This document shows positions 19,525 through 29,257 of a DNA stretch of 64,000 nt, in pieces; position 1 is the first letter of the stretch; each line of letters opens with the position of its first letter. Where the stretch lies: contig NZ_JANFCZ010000011.1 of assembly GCF_024391045.1 (NCBI RefSeq), forward strand, positions 1 to 64,000, in the 5' to 3' direction. The position numbers were made by a program, and so were the translations under genes. Below the pieces are notes generated by a model, which saw only the letters and a program-made list of their open reading frames with translations, had not been told where the DNA came from and did no database searches. Source of the stretch: Pseudarthrobacter sulfonivorans. Lineage in GTDB: Bacteria; Actinomycetota; Actinomycetes; Actinomycetales; Micrococcaceae.

Positions 19525-20644
19525 CGGCCTCCCCCATCTCCTCGGCAATGCGCATGGCTTCCTCGATCAGTGTCTCAACAATCTGGCTCTCAGGCACAGT
19601 CTTAATGACTTCGCCCTTCACAAAGATCTGTCCCTTGCCGTTGCCGGAGGCCACGCCCAGATCCGCTTCACGGGCTTCACCGGGCCCGTTGACCACACAG
19701 CCCATGACGGCGACGCGCAGCGGAATCTCCATGCCTTCCAGGCCGGCGGTGACCTGTTCCGCCAGGGTGTAGACATCCACCTGGGCGCGGCCGCAGGAGG
19801 GGCAGGAGACGATCTCGAGTTTCCGGGGACGCAGGTTGAGGGACTGGAGGATCTGGTTGCCCACCTTGATCTCCTCCACCGGCGGGGCGGAGAGGGACAC
19901 CCTGATGGTGTCGCCGATGCCGCGGGACAGGAGCGCACCGAACGCCGTGGCCGATTTGATGGTTCCCTGGAAGGCCGGCCCGGCTTCAGTGACGCCGAGG
20001 TGCAGCGGCCAGTCGCCTTTCTCCGCCAGCATCTCGTAGGCGGCCACCATCACCACGGGGTCGTTGTGCTTGACGGAGATCTTGAAGTCGTGGAAACCGT
20101 GTTCCTCGAACAGCGACGCTTCCCAGACGGCGGACTCCACGAGTGCCTCAGGGGTTGCTTTACCGTATTTTTTGAGGATGCCCGGTTCCAGGGACCCCGC
20201 GTTGATCCCGATGCGGATGGATGTGCCGTGGTCCTTGGCGGCACGGGCGATTTCCTTGACCTGGTCATCGAACTTGCGGATGTTGCCGGGGTTCACGCGC
20301 ACTGCCGCGCACCCAGCCTCGATCGCAGCGAAGACGTACTTGGGCTGGAAATGGATGTCCGCGATGACGGGGATCTGCGACTTGCGCGCGATGATGGGCA
20401 GCGCCTCCGCATCGTCGGCTGACGGACAGGCGACGCGCACAATGTCGCAGCCGGAGGCGGTGAGTTCCGCGATCTGCTGCAGGGTGGCGTTGATGTCCGT
20501 GGTGGGGGTGGTGGTCATGGACTGCACGCTGATGGGCGAGTCCGAGCCGACTCCGACCGAGCCCACTTTGATCTGGCGCGTCTTACGGCGGGGGGCGAGG
20601 ACGGGTGGTGGTGCTGACGGCATTCCCAGGCTGACCGAGGTCAC
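19478..20644 (-). CDS. ispG: 4-hydroxy-3-methylbut-2-en-1-yl diphosphate synthase
   Basis: IspG (GcpE) is the penultimate enzyme of the MEP isoprenoid pathway and reduces ME-cPP to HMBPP with a 4Fe-4S cluster. The 388 residues start at GTG 20644. The TIM-barrel begins with [10 protein letters not shown], and RVNPGN and VKHNDP are conserved. Cluster cysteines are in CPSCGR (about 279/282) and GCVVNGPGE (near 313), followed by an E ligand downstream. Together with dxr about 3.7 kb upstream it marks this locus as a MEP-pathway neighbourhood. Confidence 0.97.
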   Translation of the reverse strand: MTSVSLGMPSAPPPVLAPRRKTRQIKVGSVGVGSDSPISVQSMTTTPTTDINATLQQIAELTASGCDIVRVACPSADDAEALPIIARKSQIPVIADIHFQPKYVFAAIEAGCAAVRVNPGNIRKFDDQVKEIARAAKDHGTSIRIGINAGSLEPGILKKYGKATPEALVESAVWEASLFEEHGFHDFKISVKHNDPVVMVAAYEMLAEKGDWPLHLGVTEAGPAFQGTIKSATAFGALLSRGIGDTIRVSLSAPPVEEIKVGNQILQSLNLRPRKLEIVSCPSCGRAQVDVYTLAEQVTAGLEGMEIPLRVAVMGCVVNGPGEAREADLGVASGNGKGQIFVKGEVIKTVPESQIVETLIEEAMRIAEEMGEADGEDAVKGSPVVSVS

Positions 20645-20690
20645 ATGGACTCCTTGGGTAGGTGTTTCGGGAGGGGAAGTGGTCCGGGGG

Positions 20691-20984
20691 TCAGGACGCG
20701 TGGGCGGCCAGGAGGCCGATCACGGGGGTCCATTCGGTGGTCCGGATGCCGGCGATGGTCCCGGCGGCGGCGAAGGGGTCCTCCTTGAGCAGGCTGTTCA
20801 GTTGGGATTCGTCCTGGACCTTGAAGATCAACAGTGCGCCTGCCCCGTCACCGTAGGGTCCGCTGGTCAGCAACTGGCCGTCGTCCGCCAGGCCCGCCAG
20901 CCAGGCGCGGTGCGCGGGGCGGTGTTCATCAAGGGCGGCGGTGGAATCAGCGGCGTACACATACTCAACGGCAAAAACAGTCAT
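20691..20984 (-). CDS. YciI-family protein
   Basis: This 97-residue alpha/beta protein has the YCII fold: a ferredoxin-like core with the histidine-containing helix ([15 protein letters not shown]) and the strand [11 protein letters not shown]. The His and the nearby Asp of this family have been proposed as catalytic, but most members have no known reaction. It lies 46 bp upstream of ispG on the same strand and could be co-transcribed with it. Confidence 0.85.
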   Translation of the reverse strand: MTVFAVEYVYAADSTAALDEHRPAHRAWLAGLADDGQLLTSGPYGDGAGALLIFKVQDESQLNSLLKEDPFAAAGTIAGIRTTEWTPVIGLLAAHAS

Positions 20985-21029
20985 GAGGACAGCCTATCCC
21001 CCGGCGCGGACTGACACCGATCCGGGAAC

Positions 21030-21629
21030 TCACATCAGGAGGTACACCTTGACGATGGCTGCCGTGCCTGCCGCCCACAGCATCGAGGTGAGCGTTCCAA
21101 TGATGAAGCGTTCGGCCGCCACCGGTGTTTCCTTCAGCTCGGCAAACCTACCCAGGCCTTTGATCGCCACGATGTAGGCGATGGCCACCGGCTGTCCCGT
21201 GAGGATGGCGACGGCAACGCCCAGGCGTTCGAGTACTCCGATGATCGCTCCACCGCGGAGGATCCGCTGGCCGGGAGCGGGCTGCCCTGCGGCGGCCTGC
21301 CCAGCGCCTTCCGACGCCGGGTTGGAGACGTCCGACGGCGGCCTGCCGCCACCGGCTGTCAGCTCACCGTCCACGCTTTGTCCGCGTTCCCGGTGGTCCG
21401 GGCCCGTTGCCGGGCTCCCTGGCGGGACACCCGGCGGCACACCCGGCAGGGTGTCCACGGTGACGTCCGCCGAGGGGTCCTGGTCGGAAGAATCATCGGC
21501 CGTATTGCCCCTTCCGGCCGCGTCCGCCTTGTCATCGATGGTCCTGGCCAGCCGGAACACCATCGAGGTCACCGGCCAGCCAACAAATCCGGCCACCACG
21601 AGGGCAGCTGCGATCCAGAGTGCGTTCAC
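21030..21629 (-). CDS. Membrane protein paired with the SatD-like regulator
   Basis: The product is 199 residues from GTG 21629, chosen because AAGGAG lies four bases upstream. One helix lies near residues 3-20, a Pro/Gly/Asp/Ser-rich soluble stretch spans about 28-115, and two or three hydrophobic helices follow (AIIGVLERLGVAVAILTG, AIAYIVAIKGLG, IIGTLTSMLWAAGTAAIVKVYLL). I do not recognise a named family. Its start overlaps the stop of the SatD-like gene by four bases, so the two are translationally coupled and probably act together. No enzymatic motif is visible. Confidence 0.75.
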   Translation of the reverse strand: MNALWIAAALVVAGFVGWPVTSMVFRLARTIDDKADAAGRGNTADDSSDQDPSADVTVDTLPGVPPGVPPGSPATGPDHRERGQSVDGELTAGGGRPPSDVSNPASEGAGQAAAGQPAPGQRILRGGAIIGVLERLGVAVAILTGQPVAIAYIVAIKGLGRFAELKETPVAAERFIIGTLTSMLWAAGTAAIVKVYLLM

Positions 21630-22312
21630 CGTTCTCCTTTGGCGGGGTGGGAGGGCGCCAGCACCTCGGTGTGGGCGTAGTCGAGGAGCATGGCTGCCGC
21701 CGGCCTCGCGGCCCATTCTTCCTGCCAGCCGGACCTGAGCACGGCACGGCTCACCGATTGCTCGGAGATTCCCAGTTCGTGGGCCACCTGCTTTTGGCTG
21801 CCATGACGGATCTCGCCGCCGCCGAGCGCGCGCAGCCTGTCCACTACGCGCCACTGCGCCGGCGTGCGCTGCTGCACGACGCGCCCGATCAGGCGGAGCA
21901 CCGCCTCGGCGTTTGCACTGCTCATGGCTCCTTCCCCGGTGCTGGGATGAAGTCCCCTGCCACGTCCAATACTGCCGGGCACCACTGACACTGGAACCTG
22001 GGCTGCCGCACTCTTGGCCATTTCCACCGCCTTTCGCGCTGCCACAAAGCCGCTCCCGATTCCTTCCCGCGGACTTCCGCCGGGGGCGAGCTGCACGGCG
22101 CCGATCCCGATTCCCACGTACCAATGTCCGTCGCGGAGAGCATGAAGGGCGATGTCTACGACGTCCGCGGCCCGCTCCACGACGCCTTGGAGTTCGTCGC
22201 CAACCGAGCGCTCAAACGGGTCCGGCGTGAGTGCGCGCAGCGCGTCGATCAGGGCCGGGACCCGGTCCACGTCATGGGTACTGCCGCGCTGGTCGATGGT
22301 CAGGATGTACAT
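21626..22312 (-). CDS. SatD-family protein with C-terminal helix-turn-helix
   Basis: The 228 residues begin with the SatD-like domain (YILTIDQRGSTHDVDRVPALI, ERSVGDELQGVV, GIGIGAVQLAPGG), followed by a linker and a helix-turn-helix around 175-200 (QKQVAHELGISEQSVSRAVLRSGW). SatD was named from an acid-tolerance locus in Streptococcus mutans; its biochemistry is not established as far as I know. Five RGCTNAT half-sites lie just upstream of its start (22335-22390), so autoregulation is likely. It is coupled to the downstream membrane gene. Confidence 0.82.
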   Translation of the reverse strand: MYILTIDQRGSTHDVDRVPALIDALRALTPDPFERSVGDELQGVVERAADVVDIALHALRDGHWYVGIGIGAVQLAPGGSPREGIGSGFVAARKAVEMAKSAAAQVPVSVVPGSIGRGRGLHPSTGEGAMSSANAEAVLRLIGRVVQQRTPAQWRVVDRLRALGGGEIRHGSQKQVAHELGISEQSVSRAVLRSGWQEEWAARPAAAMLLDYAHTEVLAPSHPAKGER

Positions 22313-22334
22313 GGCTTAACCGTACGGAGGTGAT

Positions 22335-22390
22335 GGCTAATAATCAATCAAAATTAGCTGATTATTAAAAATAAGCCCAAATAGGCTTAT
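22335..22390. promoter_or_regulatory. Cluster of five RGCTNAT half-sites upstream of the SatD-like gene
   Basis: Plus-strand copies are GGCTAAT 22335, AGCTGAT 22356 and GGCTTAT 22384. Minus-strand copies are AGCTAAT 22353-22359 and GGCTTAT 22371-22377. They form two palindromes: TAATAATCA 22338-22346 with TGATTATTA 22359-22367, and ATAAGCC 22371-22377 with GGCTTAT 22384-22390. The block is unusually AT-rich for this genome and starts 22 bp from the ATG, a good place for an operator. Confidence 0.75.
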
Positions 22391-22411
22391 ATTGTCGAAT
22401 CACCTGCGGTG

Positions 22412-22942
22412 CTATCGGAGTGCATTCCCAGCCCCTACAGCCGGCCGCGGGCTGCCCCAAGCCATCCACGCGGCGGCGCCGGCCATCAGCAGCGCCCCGG
22501 CGGTCTGGGTTGGCCGGCTGCTTCCGGTAGTGGCCTGCCCAAGGACAACGCCCAGAAGAAAGAACAGCACCGCGCCGAACGCCCAGAGTGCCCCGGCCCA
22601 GCGCGGCAGGACAGCCGAACGCCATACCGCGATCCCCAGCAGGACGTTGCCCACCAATGCCAGCAGCAGGCCGAGCAGGAATGCCCCGCTCATGGATGCC
22701 GGGAATTCCAGCTGCATCACGTCCTGATTTCCGGCCAGGTAAGCCTTTCCAATGGCCGGTGTGGCGAACGTGGAAATCACGGCCGGCACCAGCAGCAACG
22801 CCGTCCCGGCCACGGTGGCCACCATCGCCGTCAGGGCGAGCCGTACCGTCCGGCTGCCGGCCAGGCCGCAACCCAGGGCGAACACCCCGAAGATGGCCAG
22901 GATAGTGCCGGCCGTGCTGCCAAAAAGTCCACCTTTCTCCAC
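22412..22942 (-). CDS. Small integral membrane protein, unknown function
   Basis: This 176-residue protein starting at GTG 22942 has five or six hydrophobic helices (STAGTILAIFGVFALGCGL, LALTAMVATVAGTALLLVP, SGAFLLGLLLALVGNVLLGIAV, ALWAFGAVLFFLLGVVLG, AGALLMAGAAAWMAWG). No charged motif suggests transport or catalysis, and I cannot name a family. It starts 22 bp behind the rseP stop and may be co-expressed with dxr-rseP. The AT-rich SatD operator follows its stop. Confidence 0.65.
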   Translation of the reverse strand: MEKGGLFGSTAGTILAIFGVFALGCGLAGSRTVRLALTAMVATVAGTALLLVPAVISTFATPAIGKAYLAGNQDVMQLEFPASMSGAFLLGLLLALVGNVLLGIAVWRSAVLPRWAGALWAFGAVLFFLLGVVLGQATTGSSRPTQTAGALLMAGAAAWMAWGSPRPAVGAGNALR

Positions 22943-22964
22943 GGGGCCTCAGGAAGCAGAGAAA

Positions 22965-24296
22965 TTAGCCGAAGAGGTTCACCGGCTTCACGATGTCGGC
23001 GTAAATCAGCAGCACGCTCATGCCCATCAGCAGGGCAGCCACCACGTAGGTGACAGGGAGCAGTTTGGCGATGTCGAAGGCTCCCGGGTCAGGCTTGCCG
23101 AACAGCTTGGCGATCCGGCGGCGGGCCCCTTCGTAGAGCGCGCCGGCCACGTGCCCGCCGTCGAGCGGAAGCAGCGGGATCAGGTTGAAGACCGCGAGCG
23201 CGAAATTGAGCCCCGCCAGCAACCCCACCAGCGTGGCACTCCGGGCCTGGAGGGGGACGTCTTCCATGGCCGCAACTTCACCGGCCACGCGCCCCACGCC
23301 CACCACGCTGATGGGCCCGTTGGGATCGCGCTTTTCCTCGCTGAAGGCGGCCTTGGCCACGCCCACCACCCGGGCGGGCAGGTTGAGGACGACGCCGGCC
23401 ACCTGCTTGATGTTCTCCCCCGCCATGGGCAGGACGGACGACGCCGGTTGGGGCACCAGGGCGGTCCGGGCACCGATGCCGAGGAAGCCGACGTCCTGGT
23501 ACTGCAGATTGCCGGCGTCGTCCTTGGCCTGGCGCCCGTCAACGCCCACCACGGGACGGGCGGACAATACCGGGGTGACAGTCGTGGTGACGGGGGCGCC
23601 GTCGCGCTCCACGGTGATGCTGACTTCCCGGCCGGCGGACGCCCGGATCCATTCGGTCAGCTGGTCCCAGCCGGTGACCGCTTTCCCGTCGAAGGAGGTG
23701 ACCACGTCATTCGGCAGCAGCCCCGCGGCGGCGGCGGGGGTCAGCTGGCAGTCCGGGGAATTGGGATCCACGGTCTGGCCGGCGGCAACCTGGCACTTGG
23801 AGACGTCGGAAATGGTGGTGGTGGCGGTGGCCATGCCGAATCCCATGAGCAGCACGGCGGTCAGCACCACGCCGATCAGCAGGTTCATGGCGGGACCGCC
23901 GAGCATCACGATGACTTTTTTCCAGACGGGCAGGCGGTAGAACACGCGGTTGCCGTCCTCCGGTCCCACTTCTTCGTGGGCCATGGAGCGGGCTTCGGTG
24001 GCGAGGGTCTGAAACATGCCGGTACTTGAGGGCCGGACGGAGCCGTCCTGCTTGTTGGGCGGGTACATGCCGATCATGGAGACGTAACCGCCCAGCGGAA
24101 TCGCCTTCACACCGTATTCGGTCTCGCCTTTCCGCTTGGACCACAGTGTGGGACCGAACCCGATCATGTACTTGGTGACGCGTACCTTGAACAGCTTGGC
24201 GGGCACCAGGTGCCCTACTTCGTGCAGCGCAATAGACACGGCGATGCCGATCGCCACGAAGACGACGCCGAGGATGAAGAGGAGGATGGGACTCAT
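22965..24296 (-). CDS. rseP: Site-2 protease (RseP/Rip1-type, M50 family)
   Basis: This intramembrane zinc metalloprotease cleaves membrane-bound anti-sigma factors and similar proteins; M. tuberculosis Rip1 is the related enzyme. The active site is H25-E26-V-G-H29 in the first helix, and the third zinc ligand is in PLLPLDGGH near residue 375. A PDZ domain lies between them (around 190-310, with GLLPNDVVTSFDGKAVTGW). The length, 443 residues, fits. It follows dxr by 18 bp, the same order as in mycobacteria, so the pair is probably one operon. Substrates cannot be read from the sequence. Confidence 0.94.
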   Translation of the reverse strand: MSPILLFILGVVFVAIGIAVSIALHEVGHLVPAKLFKVRVTKYMIGFGPTLWSKRKGETEYGVKAIPLGGYVSMIGMYPPNKQDGSVRPSSTGMFQTLATEARSMAHEEVGPEDGNRVFYRLPVWKKVIVMLGGPAMNLLIGVVLTAVLLMGFGMATATTTISDVSKCQVAAGQTVDPNSPDCQLTPAAAAGLLPNDVVTSFDGKAVTGWDQLTEWIRASAGREVSITVERDGAPVTTTVTPVLSARPVVGVDGRQAKDDAGNLQYQDVGFLGIGARTALVPQPASSVLPMAGENIKQVAGVVLNLPARVVGVAKAAFSEEKRDPNGPISVVGVGRVAGEVAAMEDVPLQARSATLVGLLAGLNFALAVFNLIPLLPLDGGHVAGALYEGARRRIAKLFGKPDPGAFDIAKLLPVTYVVAALLMGMSVLLIYADIVKPVNLFG

Positions 24297-24314
24297 GCGT
24301 GGATCTGCTGCTTC

Positions 24315-25499
24315 CTAGAGACTGCTTACTGCCAAACGTTCGTGGGCGCGTGTTCGTGCCCAGTCTTCAGCATCCAACACTGACTCAATGGTCAGCTCGG
24401 AGGATCCTGGGTGTTCGCTGAGGACAGCGTCGATGGTGTCCACGATGTCCGTGAAGCGGATTCGTCCGGCGTGGAAGGCAAGGACCGCTTCTTCGTTGGC
24501 CGCGTTGAAGACGGCCGGGAACGTGCTTCCCTGCTTCGCGGCATCCTTGGCCAGGTCCACCGCGGGAAATGCGGTGGCGTCCAGGGGCTCAAAGGTCCAG
24601 CTGGTGGCGCGGCTCCAGTCGCACGGCGACGCCGCTTTCGCCACCCGGTCCGGCCATCCGAGCCCCAGGGCGATAGGCAGGCGCATGTCCGGCGGTGACG
24701 CCTGCGCGATGACTGAGCCGTCAATGAACTGGACCATGGAGTGGACCACCGACTGCGGATGCACCACCACGTCGATCCGGTCAAGCGGCACGTCGAACAG
24801 CAGGTGCGCTTCGATCAGTTCAAGGCCCTTGTTGACCAGGGTGGCCGAATTGGTGGTGACCATCAGGCCCATGTCCCAGGTGGGGTGCGCCAGCGCCTCC
24901 TGCGGTGACACGTCATGCAACTGCTCCCGCGTGCGTCCCCGGAACGGGCCGCCGGAGGCCGTCAGGATGAGTTTCTCCACCTCGGCCGCCGTGCCGGAGC
25001 GCAGGCATTGCGCAATGGCCGAATGTTCGGAGTCCACCGGAACGATCTGGCCTTCGCGGGCCGCGGCCTTGACCAGTGCTCCGCCAACGATCAGCGATTC
25101 CTTGTTCGCCAGAGCCAGCGTCGCACCGGATTTCAGCGCGGCCAGTGTGGGGGCAAGGCCGATGGAACCGGTGATGCCGTTGAGCACCACGTCGGCCTCC
25201 ACGGCTGCGATGCGCGCCGAGGCGTCGGGGCCGGCGATGATTTCCGGGCGGTAGTCCGGGCGGCCGGCCAGGCGCGCAGCCTCCGCGATCAGGTCCTGCA
25301 GCTGCCGGGCGTCACCGGAGGCGATGCCGACGGCGGCAGCGCCTGTGTGGACCGCCTGGCGGGCGAGCAGCCCCAGGTTCCCGCCGCCCGCGCTGAGTGC
25401 CACTACCTCGAAAAGGTGCGGGGCGCCGTCGACGACGTCAATCGCCTGGGTGCCGATGGAACCGGTGGATCCGAGGAGGACGATTCTGCGAGGCTGCAT
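24315..25499 (-). CDS. dxr: 1-deoxy-D-xylulose 5-phosphate reductoisomerase
   Basis: DXR commits carbon to the MEP isoprenoid pathway, making MEP from DXP with NADPH and a divalent metal. The NADPH loop GSTGSIGTQ lies at residues 10-18, [10 protein letters not shown] near 131, the metal/substrate site DSEHSA near 156, and [10 protein letters not shown] and [15 protein letters not shown] are conserved. Length 394. It is the first gene of the dxr-rseP run and is divergent from the lipase-maturation-factor family gene. Confidence 0.97.
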   Translation of the reverse strand: MQPRRIVLLGSTGSIGTQAIDVVDGAPHLFEVVALSAGGGNLGLLARQAVHTGAAAVGIASGDARQLQDLIAEAARLAGRPDYRPEIIAGPDASARIAAVEADVVLNGITGSIGLAPTLAALKSGATLALANKESLIVGGALVKAAAREGQIVPVDSEHSAIAQCLRSGTAAEVEKLILTASGGPFRGRTREQLHDVSPQEALAHPTWDMGLMVTTNSATLVNKGLELIEAHLLFDVPLDRIDVVVHPQSVVHSMVQFIDGSVIAQASPPDMRLPIALGLGWPDRVAKAASPCDWSRATSWTFEPLDATAFPAVDLAKDAAKQGSTFPAVFNAANEEAVLAFHAGRIRFTDIVDTIDAVLSEHPGSSELTIESVLDAEDWARTRAHERLAVSSL

Positions 25500-25581
25500 G
25501 GCTTAAGTATCCCGCACCCCCGGCGCTTTCCTGGTCTGCCGGATCTAGGAGCCGGGAAAGGCCAGGCGTAACGTTGATGGC

Positions 25582-27048
25582 GTGGACTGGGTTTCCTGGT
25601 TCGACGCTCCGGACTACGAATTCGCTCGGCTGGTGCTGCAGCGAGGCATTGCAGCGCTGTACTTTGTTGCCTTCCTGTCCTCCCTTAACCAGTTCCCGGC
25701 TCTCCTCGGGGAACACGGGCTGCTTCCCGTTCCCCGGTATCTGGAGAGGTTCAGTGTGTTGCGCCGGCCCACGCTTTTCCGCTGGCGTTACTCGGACAGG
25801 TTGCTTCGCCTGGTCTGCGCACTGGGCCTGGTGATTTCCGCGCTGTTGGTGGCAGGCCTCCCCCAGGTGGGACCGCCGTGGGTGCCGCTGTTGGCGTTCC
25901 TGGCCCTGTGGCTGCTCTACATGTCGATATCCAATGTCGGCCAGACGTTTTACGGTTTCGGCTGGGAGATGCTGCTCCTGGAGGCCGGCTTCACGGTCGC
26001 GTTCCTTGGCTCCGACCAGACAGAGCCGCCCCGAACCGTGCTGCTCCTGCTGGTGTGGCTGGTTTTTCGCCTGGAGTTCGGTGCGGGAATGATCAAGATC
26101 CGCGGCGGCCGGGAATGGCGTGACCTGACGGCCCTGTACTACCACCACGAGACCCAGCCGATGCCCGGCCCTCTGAGCAGGCAGGCGCACCTGCTGCCCA
26201 AACCGTTCCACCGGTTGGAGGTGCTCGGCAATCACTTCGCCCAACTGGTGGTCCCCTTTTTCCTCTTCGCCCCGCAGCCGCTGGGTTCCGCTGCTGCCGG
26301 CATCATCATCTTCACGCAGTTGTGGCTGGTGGCCAGCGGCAACTTCGCTTGGCTGAACTGGATGGCCATTGTGCTGGCCTTTGCCGCCGTCAGCGATCCG
26401 GTGGCCCATGCCGTGCTTCCGTTCCTGCCCCTGGACTGGGCCCCCGGGGCGGGGTCGCGAGGCAATCCCCCGTACTGGCTCGCAATTTTCCTCGCCGCAA
26501 CCTTGCTGTTGGTGGTCCTGAGCTATTGGCCGCTACGGAACCTTGTCTCCAAGGGCCAGCTGATGAATGCCAGCTTCAACCGATGGCAGCTTGTCAACAC
26601 CTACGGTGCGTTCGGGACGGTGACCCGGCATCGCATCGAGATCGTAGTGGAAGGCACCCTGGACGCCGAGCCTGACGACGCGGCAGCCTGGCGCGAGTAC
26701 GGGTTCAAAGGCAAGCCCGGCGACGTCCGCCGGCTGCCGCGGCAGTGGGCGCCGTACCACCTGCGGCTGGACTGGCTAATGTGGTTCCTGCCATTGCGCA
26801 CAGTCCATGAGGGCTGGTTCTACGCCTTCCTCGGCAAACTCCTCGAGGCCGACCCCCGGACGCTGCGGCTGCTTCGTGAAGACCCGTTCGACGGCGAACC
26901 GCCGCGTTGGGTGCGCGTCAACAGTTACCTGTACCGTTTCGCCACCCGTTCGGAGTTCCGGGAGACCGGGGAACGCTGGGTAAGGACGCTGTTGTATGAG
27001 GCGATTCCGCCGTTGTCGCTGCGCGGGACCCACGGGCGGATCCGCTAA
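25582..27048 (+). CDS. Lipase maturation factor (LMF1) family membrane protein
   Basis: The 488-residue protein resembles vertebrate LMF1 (DUF1222), which aids folding of secreted lipases in the ER; bacterial homologues have no assigned role that I know. It has an N-terminal block of transmembrane helices (around 17-330) and a soluble C-terminal domain. Family-typical stretches include LVFRLEFGAGMIKIRGG, WRDLTALYYHHETQPMPGPLS, and the C-terminal YGFKGKPGD...WAPYHLRLDWLMWF and RTLLYEA. It starts at GTG 25582, is monocistronic and converges on citE. Confidence 0.88.
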   Translation: MDWVSWFDAPDYEFARLVLQRGIAALYFVAFLSSLNQFPALLGEHGLLPVPRYLERFSVLRRPTLFRWRYSDRLLRLVCALGLVISALLVAGLPQVGPPWVPLLAFLALWLLYMSISNVGQTFYGFGWEMLLLEAGFTVAFLGSDQTEPPRTVLLLLVWLVFRLEFGAGMIKIRGGREWRDLTALYYHHETQPMPGPLSRQAHLLPKPFHRLEVLGNHFAQLVVPFFLFAPQPLGSAAAGIIIFTQLWLVASGNFAWLNWMAIVLAFAAVSDPVAHAVLPFLPLDWAPGAGSRGNPPYWLAIFLAATLLLVVLSYWPLRNLVSKGQLMNASFNRWQLVNTYGAFGTVTRHRIEIVVEGTLDAEPDDAAAWREYGFKGKPGDVRRLPRQWAPYHLRLDWLMWFLPLRTVHEGWFYAFLGKLLEADPRTLRLLREDPFDGEPPRWVRVNSYLYRFATRSEFRETGERWVRTLLYEAIPPLSLRGTHGRIR

Positions 27049-27076
27049 TTCAGGACAGCGGTTCAGGACCGGTGAT

Positions 27077-27916
27077 CTAGACGTCCGCGCCGGCCCTGCG
27101 GAGGGTCGCTTCAGCGTGTTTGAGGATGGGACCGTCGATCATCTTGCCGTTGAACTGGAAGACGCCGGACCCGGCCGTGGCGGCAGCGCGCAACAGTTCC
27201 CGGGCGGCCGCAATGTCGACGCCGGAGGGCGCGTAGGCTCCGCGGACCACGCCGGCCTGGGTGGGGTGGATGCAGGCCTTGGAGCTGAACCCTGAGGCCA
27301 CGGCGTCGGCTGCCTCCACGGCGAGTCCGTCCAGGTCCGGGATGTTGACGTAGACGGCGTCCACGGCTTCCTTGCCGAAGGCCCGGGCGGCGAGCAGCAC
27401 CGTGGATCGTGCCTGCAGCGCCACGGCGCGGTAGCCGCCGTCGTCCGTTCTGCTGGAGGTCCCGCCCAGGGAGGCGAGCAGGTCCTCGGCACCCCACATC
27501 AGGGCCACCACATTGGGTGCCGCTGCGATGGCAGGCGCGTTGAGGATTCCGATGGCGGTCTCGCAGAGGGCAATCACGTGGAAGTCCTTGAGTGCCGCCA
27601 GCTGGTCGGCGCTCTCCGCTTTGGCCAGCATTACGGTCCGGTACGGAGTGTGTGCCAGGCAGTGCAGGTCCTTCCCGAATTCCTCAGTGCCGGCCGGATT
27701 GATCCGTACGATGGTTCGGCTCGGGTCAAGTTCCGGTCCGTCCCCGGCCCCACCCAGCTGGGCCAGGATGGCGCCGCGGGCCCGCTGCTTGTCCGCGGGC
27801 GCCACGGCGTCTTCCAGGTCCAGGATGACGGCGTCTGCGCGTTCGGCTGCCTTCTGGTAGCGCTCGGGTCGGTCGGCGGGGCAGAACAGAAGGGCGGGTC
27901 CCATCACAAATGTCAT
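27077..27916 (-). CDS. citE: CitE-like hydroxyacyl-CoA lyase (HpcH/HpaI aldolase superfamily)
   Basis: This TIM-barrel lyase cleaves a 3-hydroxyacyl-CoA to acetyl-CoA and a keto acid. The 279 residues show LDLEDAV (metal ligands), RTIVRIN, and LCETAIGILNA, with C-terminal HPTQAGVVRGAYAP. The neighbourhood matches mycobacterial Rv2498c, a CitE-like enzyme which, as I recall, acts on HMG-CoA and citramalyl-CoA in leucine and itaconate breakdown. That is a better guess than citrate lyase, since no citrate lyase alpha or gamma subunits are present. Its ATG overlaps the MaoC stop (ATGA). Confidence 0.85.
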   Translation of the reverse strand: MTFVMGPALLFCPADRPERYQKAAERADAVILDLEDAVAPADKQRARGAILAQLGGAGDGPELDPSRTIVRINPAGTEEFGKDLHCLAHTPYRTVMLAKAESADQLAALKDFHVIALCETAIGILNAPAIAAAPNVVALMWGAEDLLASLGGTSSRTDDGGYRAVALQARSTVLLAARAFGKEAVDAVYVNIPDLDGLAVEAADAVASGFSSKACIHPTQAGVVRGAYAPSGVDIAAARELLRAAATAGSGVFQFNGKMIDGPILKHAEATLRRAGADV

Positions 27917-28491
27917 AGGGATATTGTCCCCTTTTCAGCGCCCGCCACGCTCCCCTTCCCGCTCCCCTGTTGGCCTTCCGCGTTCCCCTGTTTGGCTTCC
28001 GCCGGCGTCCCGCTGTGAGCCGCACGGGTCCACATCAGGCAGCTCCTGGTAGCCAGGGCCACCACGGTGCCGTCCTGGTTCCGGCCGGTGTGCTGCATGG
28101 TCACAATGCCCTGGCCCGGCCGCGACGCCGACAGCCGCTTTTGTGTAATGACGGTCTCCGTATAGAGCGTGTCGCCGTGGTAGAGCGGGTGGGGAAAGGA
28201 GACATCGGTCAGGCCCAGCTGGGCGATGATGGTGCCCTGGGTGAGCTGCGAAACTGACTGTCCCACCACTGTGGACAACGTGAACATGGAGTTGACCAGC
28301 CGCTGGCCGAAGGGCTGCCCCGCGCTCCAGGCGGCGTCCAGGTGCAATGCCTGCGTGTTCATGGTGAGGGTGGTGAAGAGGACGTTGTCCGCCTCCGTCA
28401 CGGTGCGTCCGGGCCGGTGCGCGTACACCACGTCCTGCTCGAGTTCATCAAAGTACAGGCCGCGCTGCTCGATCACACGGGGGCCGGTCAT
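27913..28491 (-). CDS. MaoC-family hydratase
   Basis: This hot-dog-fold enoyl-CoA hydratase-like protein has 192 residues. The hydratase segment is [21 protein letters not shown], where the histidine corresponds to the family's catalytic His. [19 protein letters not shown] and RNQDGTVV are conserved. By position it corresponds to mycobacterial Rv2499c, next to CitE, and probably hydrates the unsaturated dicarboxyl-CoA that CitE then cleaves. It overlaps scoB by four bases upstream and citE by four bases downstream, so the order scoB-maoC-citE is tightly coupled. The C-terminal 30 residues are low-complexity. Confidence 0.85.
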   Translation of the reverse strand: MTGPRVIEQRGLYFDELEQDVVYAHRPGRTVTEADNVLFTTLTMNTQALHLDAAWSAGQPFGQRLVNSMFTLSTVVGQSVSQLTQGTIIAQLGLTDVSFPHPLYHGDTLYTETVITQKRLSASRPGQGIVTMQHTGRNQDGTVVALATRSCLMWTRAAHSGTPAEAKQGNAEGQQGSGKGSVAGAEKGTISL

Positions 28492-29255
28492 ACGGTCAGC
28501 TCCTGGTCCTCTTCGAAAAGCTCGGCGCCTGTAGCAGCCGCGACCTCCTCGACGGTGACGTTGGGCGCCAGTTCACGGAGCACCAGCCGGGACTGTCCGC
28601 CCTCGGTGACAACATCGATCACCGCGAGGTCGGTGATGATCCGGTCCACGCAGGCCTTTCCCGTCAGTGGCAGGGAGCACTGCTCCACGATCTTGGGGCG
28701 GCCGTTGCGGTCAACGTGTTCCATCATGACGATCACCTTTTTGGCGCCGAAGACCAGGTCCATTGCGCCACCCATACCCTTGACCATCTTGCCCGGAATC
28801 ATCCAGTTGGCCAGGTCCCCGTTCCGGGCCACTTCCATGGCGCCCAGCACGGCCACGTCTACGTGCCCGCCGCGGATCATGCCGAACGATGCGGCCGAGT
28901 CGAAGAAAGCGGCCCCCTTGTTGACGGTGACGGTTTCCTTGCCGGCGTTGATCAGGTCGGGATCCACGGCGTCCTCCGCCGGGTAGGGGCCGACGCCCAA
29001 AATACCGTTCTCGGAGTGCAGCACCACTTCGATCCCGGCCGGGATGTAGTTGGGGATCAGCGTGGGCATGCCGATGCCCAGGTTGACGTACTGGCCGTTG
29101 CGGAGCTCCCGGGCCACCCTGGCGGCGAGCTCGTTGCGGGTCCAGCCCTTGGTGTCCGGGTCGGTACCGGCGGGGTGCCCGACGGCGGCGCCCCGGTATT
29201 CGTGCCGTACGGCTTCCGGGCGGGGAGGCGCTCCCTGCGTGATGCTGGACTCCAT
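28488..29255 (-). CDS. scoB: CoA-transferase subunit B (SCOT family)
   Basis: This is the beta half of a 3-oxoacid-type CoA transferase, 255 residues from ATG 29255. The catalytic glutamate lies in [11 protein letters not shown], and [25 protein letters not shown] and [16 protein letters not shown] are family motifs. About 30 variable N-terminal residues precede the family start ([12 protein letters not shown]). It moves CoA between a dicarboxylate or oxoacid donor and acceptor; acetoacetate (leucine route) or itaconate are candidates given the neighbours. It starts two bases beyond the scoA stop. Confidence 0.92.
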   Translation of the reverse strand: MESSITQGAPPRPEAVRHEYRGAAVGHPAGTDPDTKGWTRNELAARVARELRNGQYVNLGIGMPTLIPNYIPAGIEVVLHSENGILGVGPYPAEDAVDPDLINAGKETVTVNKGAAFFDSAASFGMIRGGHVDVAVLGAMEVARNGDLANWMIPGKMVKGMGGAMDLVFGAKKVIVMMEHVDRNGRPKIVEQCSLPLTGKACVDRIITDLAVIDVVTEGGQSRLVLRELAPNVTVEEVAAATGAELFEEDQELTV

Positions 29256-29257
29256 GG

